Made by a program: the position numbers and the translations under genes. Positions 14,111 to 22,157 of a stretch of 31,045 nt of DNA are shown here, piece by piece; within the stretch, counting starts at the first letter, position 1; each line of letters starts with the position of its first letter. This DNA comes from JAIEPT01 sp038217425. GTDB lineage: Bacteria; Planctomycetota; Planctomycetia; Gemmatales; Gemmataceae. Location of the stretch: positions 1-31,045 of the forward strand of contig JBBQPM010000071.1 of NCBI GenBank assembly GCA_038217425.1. The letters run 5' to 3'. The notes under the pieces were generated by a model. That model was not told the origin of the DNA. It was given only the letters and a program-made list of their open reading frames with translations, and searched no databases.

Positions 14111-15793
14111 TTACACTGCCCGGAAGATGCCGACGATGGCGGCGTTGAGGATGGTCGTCAAGAAGCCGACGTACAGGGCGCGGATGCCCAGGCGTGCCAA
14201 CTCGGGCCGGCGCTGCGGCGCCATGGCGCTGATGCCGCCGATCGTGATGCCGACCGACGCGAAGTTGGCGAACCCCGTCAACGCAAAGTTCATCAGCAGC
14301 CGAGATCGATCGCTGAGCGTCGTGTTCTTGGCCATTTCCTGAAACGCCAAAAATTCGTTACCGACCAGCTTCAAGCCGAGCAAATTGGCGGCCTCGGCTG
14401 CGTCTTCGCGCGAGACGCCCATCATCATCGCCAGGGGGTGGAACAACTTCGAGAAAATCACCTGCAGGGAAATCTCGCCGTCCGCTTGTCGCATCGCCAG
14501 GTCGGTGAGGCCCATGAACAGCAGGTAGCCGAGCACGATCGGCACGATCCAGATTTGCCAGGGGGCGCGCTTCCAGGCTTCGAGGTAGTGATCTTGCCCG
14601 AGCCGGCGCATGCCCCAGCGGAACGGGTAGCGGATCGAGAGGACGGCGAGGAAGTAGACGAAGAAGGTGATGCAGTAACGTTTGGCGAGATCCCAGTTGT
14701 GCGGGGCGTCGCCGAGCCATTCGCGGAGGCCGTCGGCGCGGAAGGGGATCATCTTCAGGAGCGCGTCGACCATGGCGATGACGGCGATGAACGCGATCAG
14801 CATGGCGATGACGTTGATGGCGAGAGCCATGCCGTCGGAGGCGCCGGCGGTGAGCGCATCCAGGGCGTTGCGATGGACCTTGTCGGGGACTGTCTTGATG
14901 ACGCCGAGCGTTTCGGGATTCTCCGTCTCGGGATACATCAGCTTCGCGAGATACAGGCTGGCGGGGGCGGCCATGAGGCTGGTGGTGAGGAGATCAACGG
15001 CGTTGGCCTTGAACTGTGTGACGTACGCCACCATCAGGGCGCCGGAGATGGTCGCCATGCCGCCGACCATGAGAGCCAGGAGTTCCGACTGCGTCATGCG
15101 CGCGATGTAGGGTTTGACGATGAGAGGCGCCTCGGCCTGGCCCATGAAGACGTTGGCGACGGAAGACAACGTCTCGGCCCCGCTCGTGCCCATACAGTAG
15201 CTCATGAAGCGCGAGATGTGCCGCACCAGGAACGGCAGGATGCCCAGGTAGTGAACCAGCGCAAAGAACGACGATACGAAAACGATGGTCGGCACCACGG
15301 TGATGACGAAGATCGGGTTTTGCCGGGTGGCCAGGCTGCCGAAGACGAACTCCCCGGCTTGTCCCGCGTAGTCGGCGAAGCCGTGGAACATCGTGCCCAC
15401 GGTGCTAAAGAGGGCGTGTCCCGGTTGATAACCGTAGGGCACGCCGGTCCAGTCCGGCAGATAGAGCGGAAACGTGACGAACGCGGCGACGACGACTTGC
15501 AGGACGATGCCCCAAAAGATCGTGCGCCAGTTGACGGCGTTGAGATTGGTGGAGAACATGGCGACGGCGCCGAAGATGGCGACGGCGCCGTAGAGCGCCT
15601 GCGAGCGCGGCCCGATCGAGGCGCCGAGCGAGTACGTAAGGCAGACGAGGAAGACGACGGCGGCGAAGATGAAGAATCGCCAAACGAGCGGGGTCGGCTC
15701 ATAAATAGGCGGGTCTTGATAATCAGGCGTGGGCCGCGGGGACCGAACGGGAGTTTCGGGGCTGTGCAATTCTTGTATCATGGGTAAATCCAT
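14111..15793 (-). CDS. CNT-family nucleoside transporter (NupC-like)
   Basis: A 560-residue inner-membrane protein for ion-coupled uptake of nucleosides. Hallmarks of the concentrative nucleoside transporter family are G-Q-A-E-A-P-L-I-V-K-P-Y in the middle, L-L-G-L-K-L-V-G-N-E-F-L-A-F, and A-L-T-G-F-A-N-F-A-S-V-G-I-T-I-G-G near the C-terminus. At 560 residues it is longer than bacterial NupC (about 400); the extra length lies in a hydrophilic N-terminus of about 35 residues and in additional hydrophobic segments before and within the core. The start could be ATG 15793 or 15781. It is downstream of the phosphorylase gene, with a strong hairpin between, which suggests nucleoside uptake coupled to breakdown. 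Confidence 0.87.
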   Translation of the reverse strand: MDLPMIQELHSPETPVRSPRPTPDYQDPPIYEPTPLVWRFFIFAAVVFLVCLTYSLGASIGPRSQALYGAVAIFGAVAMFSTNLNAVNWRTIFWGIVLQVVVAAFVTFPLYLPDWTGVPYGYQPGHALFSTVGTMFHGFADYAGQAGEFVFGSLATRQNPIFVITVVPTIVFVSSFFALVHYLGILPFLVRHISRFMSYCMGTSGAETLSSVANVFMGQAEAPLIVKPYIARMTQSELLALMVGGMATISGALMVAYVTQFKANAVDLLTTSLMAAPASLYLAKLMYPETENPETLGVIKTVPDKVHRNALDALTAGASDGMALAINVIAMLIAFIAVIAMVDALLKMIPFRADGLREWLGDAPHNWDLAKRYCITFFVYFLAVLSIRYPFRWGMRRLGQDHYLEAWKRAPWQIWIVPIVLGYLLFMGLTDLAMRQADGEISLQVIFSKLFHPLAMMMGVSREDAAEAANLLGLKLVGNEFLAFQEMAKNTTLSDRSRLLMNFALTGFANFASVGITIGGISAMAPQRRPELARLGIRALYVGFLTTILNAAIVGIFRAV

Positions 15794-15814
15794 TTACCGG
15801 TTCGGAACATCACT

Positions 15815-15875
15815 CGAAAGCCCAGGGATGGCTATCCCTGGGGACGTCCCAGGGATAGCCATCCCTGGGCTTTCG
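15815..15875. terminator. Perfect 28-bp hairpin between deoA and the CNT gene
   Basis: Arms 15815-15842 and 15848-15875 are exact complements with a 5-nt loop (GACGT). Each arm itself contains a smaller near-palindrome, GGGATGGCTATCCC. It begins 10 nt after the deoA stop and could end that transcript or limit read-through into the transporter. There is no T tract. The wording AAAGCCCAGGGAT suggests another family of dispersed palindromes, but only one copy is in the window. Confidence 0.55.
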
Positions 15876-15885
15876 TAAGAGTCGT

Positions 15886-17190
15886 TCACTTCAAAACATC
15901 CAGCACCAGCATCGAGATCGTCGTCGGCCCTTCGCCCAGCGTCCACACCTGGGCGAAGAGTTCCTGGGCCTTGGCCCAACTTGCGTCGTCGCGATAGCGG
16001 ACTTCGGCCAGCGGTTGGCCCGCCTTGATCATTTGGCCCGGAAACGCCTTCAGCACCACGCCGACCGCGGGATCGATACCGTCTTCCACACGCGTCCTGC
16101 CGGCGCCCAAAACCATCGTCGCCCGGCCCAGTGCATACGCATCGATTCCCACAACATATCCGGAACGGTCGGCCGGGATCAATGCCGACTTGGGAGCTTG
16201 AGGCAATCGGCGCGGATCGTCGACGACTTTGGGGTCGCCGCCCTGCCGGGCGATCCCCTGCCGTAGCTTCTCCAAACCGCGCCCGGACGTCAAAGCTTGC
16301 CGAACTTGCACGGTCGCTTCGTCGAGCGTTTTCGCCAGCCCCCCCATCTTTACGAGGCGCGCCGTCAGATCGACCGACAGCGCCTCCAGGTCGGGCGGAC
16401 CGTTCCCCTTGAGCGTCTCAATCGCCTCCTCGACTTCCAGGGCGTTGCCGATCCTGGCGCCGAGCGGATGGTCCATGGCCGTGATGATCGCCTCGGTGCG
16501 GACGCCGTTCGCCTTGCCGTTGGCGACCAGCGCCTCGGCAAGCAACCGGGCGTCCCGGCGGTTTTTCATGAACGCGCCGCGACCCGCCTTGACGTCAAGC
16601 ACCAGGGCGTCGATCCCCTCGGCGATCTTCTTGGACATGATCGAGGCGGTAATGAGCGGGATGCTTTCGACGGTGGCGGTGACGTCGCGCAGGGCGTAGA
16701 GCACCTTGTCGGCCGGGGCGATGTGCGACGTGGGACCGATCATCACGAATCCGATCTCGCGTAAGATCGGCATGAACTCTTCGGGCGTGAGATGGACGCG
16801 AAAGCCGGGAATGGATTCCAGTTTATCGAGCGTGCCGCCGGTATGCCCGAGGCCGCGTCCGGACATCATGGGAACGAAGCATCCGCACGCGGCGGCCAAG
16901 GGGGCAATGACAAGCGAGGTCTTGTCGCCGACGCCGCCGGTGCTGTGTTTATCGACCTTGGGTCCGGGGAGCTCGCTGAGATCGAGCTTGGTTCCGGAAA
17001 TGACCATGGCCCGCGTCAGCTCGGCGGTTTCGTCGCCATCCATGCCGCGGAGATAAATGGCCATGAGTAGGGCGGCGGCCTGATAATCGGGCCAGACGCC
17101 GGTAACGACCCCCTTGACGAAGGCGTGAATCTCGGCGTGGCTGAGGCGCTGGCCGTCGCGTTTCTTGCGAAGGATGTCGGCGGAGTTCAT
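15886..17190 (-). CDS. deoA: Thymidine/pyrimidine-nucleoside phosphorylase
   Basis: A 434-residue cytoplasmic enzyme that splits thymidine or other pyrimidine nucleosides with phosphate, giving base and (deoxy)ribose 1-phosphate. K-H-S-T-G-G-V-G-D-K-T-S at 81-92 is the phosphate-binding signature of the family, followed by M-M-S-G-R-G-L-G-H-T-G-G-T-L-D-K-L-E. The helical N-terminal domain starts at M-N-S-A-D-I-L-R-K-K-R-D-G. Length is the normal one. GGAGCG about 6 nt before ATG 17190 supports the start, 12 nt after the MFS gene. Whether it prefers thymidine (DeoA) or also uridine (Pdp) cannot be read here. A CNT transporter downstream makes a salvage unit. Confidence 0.92.
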   Translation of the reverse strand: MNSADILRKKRDGQRLSHAEIHAFVKGVVTGVWPDYQAAALLMAIYLRGMDGDETAELTRAMVISGTKLDLSELPGPKVDKHSTGGVGDKTSLVIAPLAAACGCFVPMMSGRGLGHTGGTLDKLESIPGFRVHLTPEEFMPILREIGFVMIGPTSHIAPADKVLYALRDVTATVESIPLITASIMSKKIAEGIDALVLDVKAGRGAFMKNRRDARLLAEALVANGKANGVRTEAIITAMDHPLGARIGNALEVEEAIETLKGNGPPDLEALSVDLTARLVKMGGLAKTLDEATVQVRQALTSGRGLEKLRQGIARQGGDPKVVDDPRRLPQAPKSALIPADRSGYVVGIDAYALGRATMVLGAGRTRVEDGIDPAVGVVLKAFPGQMIKAGQPLAEVRYRDDASWAKAQELFAQVWTLGEGPTTISMLVLDVLK

Positions 17191-17202
17191 GTGGCGCTCC
17201 GT

Positions 17203-18591
17203 TTATGATTCCTCGATCGGTTTCGTCGCGTCGAAGTTGAGCCAAAGGATGACCGCGATGAAGTAAACGCTGCCGAAGATCGCGAGGTTCAGTTCCAGGC
17301 CCGAGCGGGTCGCGTCCAGGTATCCCGGGTTGCTGCGCTCCAGTCCGCCGGCCGAGATCGAGATGATGTAGCCGGTCAGAATGTTGGCCATGAACCCGCC
17401 CAGGTTGCCAATGGTGTTCATGGCTCCCGCGACGATGCCGGAGAATTTTCGGCCGATGTCGAGGCAACTCGCCCAGGCGGCGCCCATGGTGATGTCATTC
17501 CAGAACGACGCCGCGGCGACCATGATGACCAGGCCCCAGGCGCTCCCCGCGTTGAAGGCGATGATGCTGAGGAAATAGCAGATGCCGCACATGCCGTGCC
17601 CGAGGACGCCGAACAGACGCCTGCCCCATTTGCGGTTGCCGGTCTTGCGTATGAAGAAATCCGTAAGCAGTCCGCCGATGAGGCAGGCGAGAGAGCCGAC
17701 CAGGAGCGGCATGCCGGTCATGATGCTGGTGCGCCAAAAGTCGGACGACCACTTGGGCGCGTTGAAGTTGACGCCGAAGTATTCCTTGAGGACGCCCGGC
17801 ATGTAGGTGATGTTGAAGTACCAGCCGTAGGAGGCGCAGAAGTACATGCCGCACAGGCACCACAGGTTGGTGTTCGTGAACAGTTTCTTCCAGGGGACGC
17901 GCACGCGCTCGGTACTGTGGGATTCGCCTTCTTGAATCGCCGCGATTTCCGCTTGATTGACGCCTGCCATTTGTTCGGGGCGATCGCGGAACCACAGCCA
18001 AAAGAAGACGCACCAGACCAGGCCGAGGCTGCCGAAGATCCAAAAAGTGTGCCGCCACTGGGTGACGGTTACGCCGTTCACATCCGCGTCGTAGAGCATG
18101 GCGAAGACGATGAGGGGGGTGATGCCGCCGGCGAATCGGCCCGCCATCCAGACGGCGCCCTTGGCGAAGCCGCGTTCCTTGTAGGGGAACCAGTTGTGTA
18201 AGGCGCGGGCGATGTTTGGATACGCCCCCGCTTCGCCGACGCCGAACATGAAACGCACGGTCATCATGGCGATGAACGGATAGAGCGGGAATTGGCCGCT
18301 GGGAAAGATCATGGCAGTCAGTGCGGTGAATACGGACCACCAGAGAACGATGCGGATGAGCGTCTTGCGCGGCCCGAAAAGGTCGCCGAGCCAGCCCGTA
18401 GGGATTTCAAAGGCGGCATAGGCGAGCGTGAAGGCCCCGAAAATCCAGCCCTTTTCCACGTCCGTCCAGTCGAATTCGGCCTGCATCATGGGAAACATGA
18501 TGCTGATGCAGACGCGATCGAGGTAAGTGATCATCGAGAGAACGCAGCAAAAGCCGAGAACTCCGTAGCGATAACGTGTGGGTCGTTCCAT
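17203..18591 (-). CDS. MFS transporter, anion:cation symporter (hexuronate/galactonate-type) family
   Basis: A 462-residue inner-membrane protein with about twelve hydrophobic segments. The first segment ends S-M-I-T-Y-L-D-R-V-C-I-S and the second begins G-W-I-F-G-A-F-T-L-A-Y-A, as in the ACS family; G-W-L-G-D-L-F-G-P-R-K is the MFS loop 2-3 motif and F-G-V-G-E-A-G-A-Y-P-N is the ACS-typical segment 4 motif. I start at ATG 18591 (M-E-R-P-T-R-Y-R-Y), where homology begins; a GTG at 18678 would add 29 odd residues. The region before the ATG is CT-rich and shows no ribosome site. The stop is 12 nt before deoA, so they share an operon. The substrate is likely an organic anion or sugar acid but is not proven. 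Confidence 0.86.
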   Translation of the reverse strand: MERPTRYRYGVLGFCCVLSMITYLDRVCISIMFPMMQAEFDWTDVEKGWIFGAFTLAYAAFEIPTGWLGDLFGPRKTLIRIVLWWSVFTALTAMIFPSGQFPLYPFIAMMTVRFMFGVGEAGAYPNIARALHNWFPYKERGFAKGAVWMAGRFAGGITPLIVFAMLYDADVNGVTVTQWRHTFWIFGSLGLVWCVFFWLWFRDRPEQMAGVNQAEIAAIQEGESHSTERVRVPWKKLFTNTNLWCLCGMYFCASYGWYFNITYMPGVLKEYFGVNFNAPKWSSDFWRTSIMTGMPLLVGSLACLIGGLLTDFFIRKTGNRKWGRRLFGVLGHGMCGICYFLSIIAFNAGSAWGLVIMVAAASFWNDITMGAAWASCLDIGRKFSGIVAGAMNTIGNLGGFMANILTGYIISISAGGLERSNPGYLDATRSGLELNLAIFGSVYFIAVILWLNFDATKPIEES

Positions 18592-18699
18592 GAGGGGAGC
18601 CGGAGGAATGGTGGTTAAAAGGCCCAATTTACTCGCCCGACGCGCGCAAAGCAAGGAAGGAGCGAAAATATTGGCCACGGCGCGAAGTGCGACCTCGCC

Positions 18700-20112
18700 T
18701 CACTTCTTCTTCGCCAAGTCCCACAACTGCGCATACGCTTCCTTGTCGAACGGCGGACAGCCCGTTGCGAACTGCCCCAGCTCGTTGTGCTTCGAACGCA
18801 TCAGGGCCGTGCAGTAACTGAACGTTCGGCAAATCCGCTTGCGGTCGAGCTTGCCGTGCTCCTGAATCTGCCGAACGAAATCCGGCTGCGACAGCGTCGC
18901 CCGGCCCACGCCCACGAACGTCGCCCGACCGGCGCGCAGGTTCGCGGCGCCGGCGTGCGGCAGGAACTCCTGTAAATAACTGTACCCGCTCCCGACGATC
19001 GGCAACTCGGGGACCGCCTGCTGGATGTCGCCAGCGAGCCGAAAATGCCGATCGACGCCGACCAGCGGATGCTCGGGCGTCTCGTACCCGTCCGGCGGCG
19101 GATACTCAAACGGCCTCGTCACGTGCGGCGTGGCGTACGGACTCCCCATGCTCACGTTGACGCACTCGACGCCGAGCGTCGCCATCTCGCGGATCCAGGC
19201 GATCGGTTCCGTGAGATCCGGCATAAGCGGGTCATCCGCGTTCGTCCCCCAGGCGCATGCCAGGGGCGCCGACCAGGGGCACGGTTCGCCGGCGTCGGCG
19301 GTCTTGCGATACGGGACGCAATCGTAGACGTTGACGCGCGAGTAGATCGCCAGGCCCGGGACTTCGCTGCGAATCCCAAGGATGATGTCGCGCGCCAGCC
19401 GGGTCCGATTCTCGAAGCTGCCGCCGTACGGCCCCGGGCGATGCTTTGCCGCGAGCAACTCGCTCAACAAATAACGGTGACACTGCTTCAAGTCGATGAA
19501 CTGGTAGCCGAGTTTGAACGCCCAGCGCGCGGCCCTCACGTAATGTTCGACCAACCGCTTCAGGTCGTCGTCGCTCAGCAGCGGATACTCGGCGTCGATG
19601 GTTCGGCCCGTAGCTTTGTCGACGACCATGCGCGGATCGAGCACCGGGTCGTGCACCGCGATCAACGGCCGATGATAGCTGTACCGGCCCGAGTGGGCGA
19701 GCTGCAAGCCGACGACGAGATCGTCGTCGCGCCCGAACGCCTCGCGGTGCGCCTCGCGGCAGACGCGCAGCATCTTCTCGAGGTCCGGGGCGGTCTCGTC
19801 GTTCATGAGGAGTTGGCGCGTGTTGGCGCGGCCCTCCTCAACGACGGCGGTCGCTTCGGCCCAGATCAGTTTAGCGCCGCCGGCTCCAAAACGCTGGTAG
19901 CGCCGAAACGTCAACTCGTCGGGCCGACCGTCCAGCGTGCCGTCGCAGCCTTCCATGGGTTGCACGCACAGGGCGTTCCCCGCGCGCAGTCGGCCAACCT
20001 GCACCGGCTCGAACAGCGGCGTGAAGTCGGTATCAAAGCGGAGGTCCAGTCCCAGGCGCGCCGATTCCGCCTGAATGTCCTCGAGTGAATGAAACTTGAA
20101 ATAGCGTGCCAT
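18700..20112 (-). CDS. NADH:flavin oxidoreductase, Old Yellow Enzyme family
   Basis: A 470-residue FMN-dependent TIM-barrel oxidoreductase, probably cytoplasmic. Typical elements are P-M-E-G-C-D near 52-57, W-A-E-A-T-A-V near 83-89, G-L-Q-L-A-H-S-G-R-Y-S near 133-143, and R-Y-L-L-S-E-L-L...Y-G-G-S-F-E-N-R near 213-236. Compared with the usual H-G-A-H-G-Y-L-L motif, the active-site stretch reads D-L-K-Q-C-H-R-Y-L-L, so the substrate pocket is altered. A C-terminal cysteine group (C-R-T-F-S-Y-C...G-C-P-P-F-D) is present, but it is not the standard 4Fe-4S spacing. The barrel also carries an insert with P-C-P-W-S-A-P-L. Natural substrate unknown. It lies 108 nt before the MFS gene and may be co-transcribed. 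Confidence 0.82.
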   Translation of the reverse strand: MARYFKFHSLEDIQAESARLGLDLRFDTDFTPLFEPVQVGRLRAGNALCVQPMEGCDGTLDGRPDELTFRRYQRFGAGGAKLIWAEATAVVEEGRANTRQLLMNDETAPDLEKMLRVCREAHREAFGRDDDLVVGLQLAHSGRYSYHRPLIAVHDPVLDPRMVVDKATGRTIDAEYPLLSDDDLKRLVEHYVRAARWAFKLGYQFIDLKQCHRYLLSELLAAKHRPGPYGGSFENRTRLARDIILGIRSEVPGLAIYSRVNVYDCVPYRKTADAGEPCPWSAPLACAWGTNADDPLMPDLTEPIAWIREMATLGVECVNVSMGSPYATPHVTRPFEYPPPDGYETPEHPLVGVDRHFRLAGDIQQAVPELPIVGSGYSYLQEFLPHAGAANLRAGRATFVGVGRATLSQPDFVRQIQEHGKLDRKRICRTFSYCTALMRSKHNELGQFATGCPPFDKEAYAQLWDLAKKK

Positions 20113-20189
20113 ACAATACCGGGATGAGACGACGTTCCTCGTCCTGTCACCCTATCTTTCTCCTTTCCGCCGTCAAGCAAGGTGTCCGC

Positions 20190-21233
20190 GTGAGCCGACC
20201 TTTCTGGATATTGCTGAGTCTCGTGGCCGTGGGTTGCTCGGGTTCGGAGAAGCCGCCGATCGTGCTCGCGCACGTCTATAACGCAGGTTCCGCCGGCGGC
20301 AAGGACGCGGTGGCGGGCATCGAGCTCGCGCTGGCGGAGCTGGCGGGCGCCCCCATCGCTCAGGGACGGACGCTTATCGTTCGGCACTCGGATTCGAAGG
20401 GTTCGCTGGAATGGATGGAGAGCCACGCGGTGCGCGAGGCGGCCTTGCTGCGGGCCGGCATTGTGTTGGGCGGAACGACGCCGGAGGAGGCGCATGCGCT
20501 GGAGAAGGCGCGCGTGCCGCTGCTGACGTTCAGCGGGTCGCGCGGCAAGGGGGAGGGGAGCGTCTTCTGCACCGGCCTGTCCCCGACGTTTCGCGCCAGG
20601 TGCCTGGTTCGCTACCTGACGGAAGAACGTAAGCTGAAAAACATCGTTCTCTTGGCCGACGAGCGCCGCACCGACCGTGCCGAAATCGAGGCCGAGGTGA
20701 AGCCCGCGAGTACGATTCTGTGGAAGAAGGACGACAAACTTGAAGACGCGACGGCGTCGGCGTGGGACAAGTCCTCGGCGCCCCGTGCGTGGATGTTCGT
20801 GGGATCGCCCGAAGATTTCGTGCGGATGCGCAAGACCGCCAAGCGGCCGGACGTTTGGTTGTATGCCGGGGACGAGTTTTCGTGGCAGGGGGTCGAAGCC
20901 GACCCGGAGACGCTGGCGGCAAGTGTCTTCGGCGCCTCCGCCGAGGCCCCGCGCGCGGAGGCGTTCGGCGCGAAGTATCAGGAGAAGTACAAATCCCCGC
21001 CGAGCCCGCTGGCGGCGCTTGCCTACGACGACGTGATGATGATCGCCCATGTGCTCAAGGGGATGACTTCGTCGCTGCAGGGGGAGAAGTTTCGCGAGGA
21101 GCTGGAGAAACTCAAGGATTACGAGGGGCTCACTGGCTCGTATGCGTTTCAAGGACCGCAAATTCAGCGGCCCGCCTTCGTCGGCCGACTCGCCGACGGC
21201 AAGCTGGAGGCCGTCAAACGCTACGTTCCTTGA
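20190..21233 (+). CDS. Lipoprotein, periplasmic binding protein type 1 (branched-chain amino acid binding-like)
   Basis: A 347-residue lipoprotein. GTG 20190 gives a short lipoprotein signal, with lipobox L-V-A-V-G-C and Cys16 as the anchored residue; the longer frame from 20106 would bury this signal. The rest follows the two-lobe type 1 fold: G-K-D-A-V-A-G-I-E-L-A-L near the start, then G-I-V-L-G-G-T-T-P-E-E-A, K-N-I-V-L-L-A-D-E-R-R near the hinge, F-G-A-K-Y-Q-E-K-Y and A-Y-D-D-V-M-M-I-A-H near the end. It would bind a small solute outside the inner membrane. No permease or ATPase gene adjoins it, so it may be a sensor or an orphan binding protein. The 3' end overlaps nnrD by 20 nt tail to tail. 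Confidence 0.8.
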   Translation: MSRPFWILLSLVAVGCSGSEKPPIVLAHVYNAGSAGGKDAVAGIELALAELAGAPIAQGRTLIVRHSDSKGSLEWMESHAVREAALLRAGIVLGGTTPEEAHALEKARVPLLTFSGSRGKGEGSVFCTGLSPTFRARCLVRYLTEERKLKNIVLLADERRTDRAEIEAEVKPASTILWKKDDKLEDATASAWDKSSAPRAWMFVGSPEDFVRMRKTAKRPDVWLYAGDEFSWQGVEADPETLAASVFGASAEAPRAEAFGAKYQEKYKSPPSPLAALAYDDVMMIAHVLKGMTSSLQGEKFREELEKLKDYEGLTGSYAFQGPQIQRPAFVGRLADGKLEAVKRYVP

Positions 21234-22068
21234 AAGCAGTCGGCAGCGTATCGAGCAAATCACTGGCGATCAGGCTGACTTCGCCGAACGAATCCCGCGC
21301 GAGATCCCCGGCCCGGCCATGCACGTGCACCGCGAGCATTGCGGCGTGCAAGGGCGTCGGCATCTGCGCGAGGAGCGCCGCGACGATGCCGGTGAGCACA
21401 TCGCCGGTTCCGCCCGTCGCCATGCCCGGATTGCCGGTCGCGTTCTCGTAGAGCTGAACGCCGTCCGTGACGAGCGTGCGATGCCCTTTCAAAACGAGAA
21501 TGACGCCGTGTTCGCGGGCGAAAGTCCCGGCTGCTTCGACACGTTCCTCGGGAGCCACCGACTTGCCGAGCAGCCGGGCGAATTCGCCGGGATGAGGCGT
21601 GAGGACGGTCGGTCCGGCGCGTTCCTTCAAGAGGGCCACGTTGTTGACAATCGCGTTGAGTCCGTCCGCGTCGAGGACCAGCGGTTTGGAGCAGTCTTTT
21701 AGGAAGCGTGCCGCCATGACCGCGAGGACGTCGCTTTTGCCCAGGCCGGGCCCGAGCGCGACGACGTCGTTTTCTTCCGCGAGCCGCATCCAGTCGTCGA
21801 AGGCCCATTCCGCGAAGCGCCCGTCCGCGTCTTCGGAGAGTCCCGCGGTGGTGTAACAGGGATTGGCCGATGCCACGATGGATTGAACGCTGGCGGGGAC
21901 GGCGACGCGGACCAATCCGGCACCGGAACGGAGCGCGGCGGACCCGGCGAGAATGGCCGCGCCCGACATGCCGCGGCTGCCGGCGAGCAGGACGACTCGG
22001 CCGAAGGTTCCCTTGTGCGAATCCGCGGGTCGCGGCGGGAGTATGGGGAGGTCGTGAAGGAGATCCAT
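21214..22068 (-). CDS. nnrD: ADP-dependent NAD(P)H-hydrate dehydratase
   Basis: A 284-residue ribokinase-fold enzyme that repairs damaged, hydrated NAD(P)H in the cytoplasm. Motifs are K-G-T-F-G-R-V-V-L-L-A-G-S near 19-31, G-P-G-L-G-K-S-D near 107-114, L-D-A-D-G-L-N-A near 132-139, T-P-H-P-G-E-F-A-R-L near 157-166 and the nucleotide site N-A-T-G-N-P-G-M-A-T-G-G-T-G-D-V-L-T-G near 209-227. It corresponds to the C-terminal domain of YjeF; the epimerase half (NnrE) is not fused and not in the window. ATG 22068 fits the family. The gene converges with the lipoprotein gene (20-nt overlap). Confidence 0.9.
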   Translation of the reverse strand: MDLLHDLPILPPRPADSHKGTFGRVVLLAGSRGMSGAAILAGSAALRSGAGLVRVAVPASVQSIVASANPCYTTAGLSEDADGRFAEWAFDDWMRLAEENDVVALGPGLGKSDVLAVMAARFLKDCSKPLVLDADGLNAIVNNVALLKERAGPTVLTPHPGEFARLLGKSVAPEERVEAAGTFAREHGVILVLKGHRTLVTDGVQLYENATGNPGMATGGTGDVLTGIVAALLAQMPTPLHAAMLAVHVHGRAGDLARDSFGEVSLIASDLLDTLPTAFKERSV

Positions 22069-22102
22069 GGCGGTCGCTCCGGTTTGACTTCATTGTATAA
22101 CG

Positions 22103-22139
22103 AAAAAAAGCCCCGTCCTTCCGAGGAAGGACGGGGCTT
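22103..22139 (-). terminator. Rho-independent terminator of the YTV gene
   Basis: A 15-bp stem, AAGCCCCGTCCTTCC at 22108-22122 with its complement at 22125-22139, is followed on the minus strand by seven T's (22109-22103). It starts 18 nt after the YTV gene's stop and fits a classical terminator. On the plus strand there is no T tract, so it serves the minus strand. Confidence 0.85.
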
Positions 22140-22157
22140 CGGGATTACTTCAATAGC

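Noticed and set aside
14438..15787. 449-residue plus-strand frame opposite the CNT transporter
   Set aside because: Low-complexity Gly/Asp/Glu/His/Arg composition and full overlap with a strongly supported membrane protein gene.
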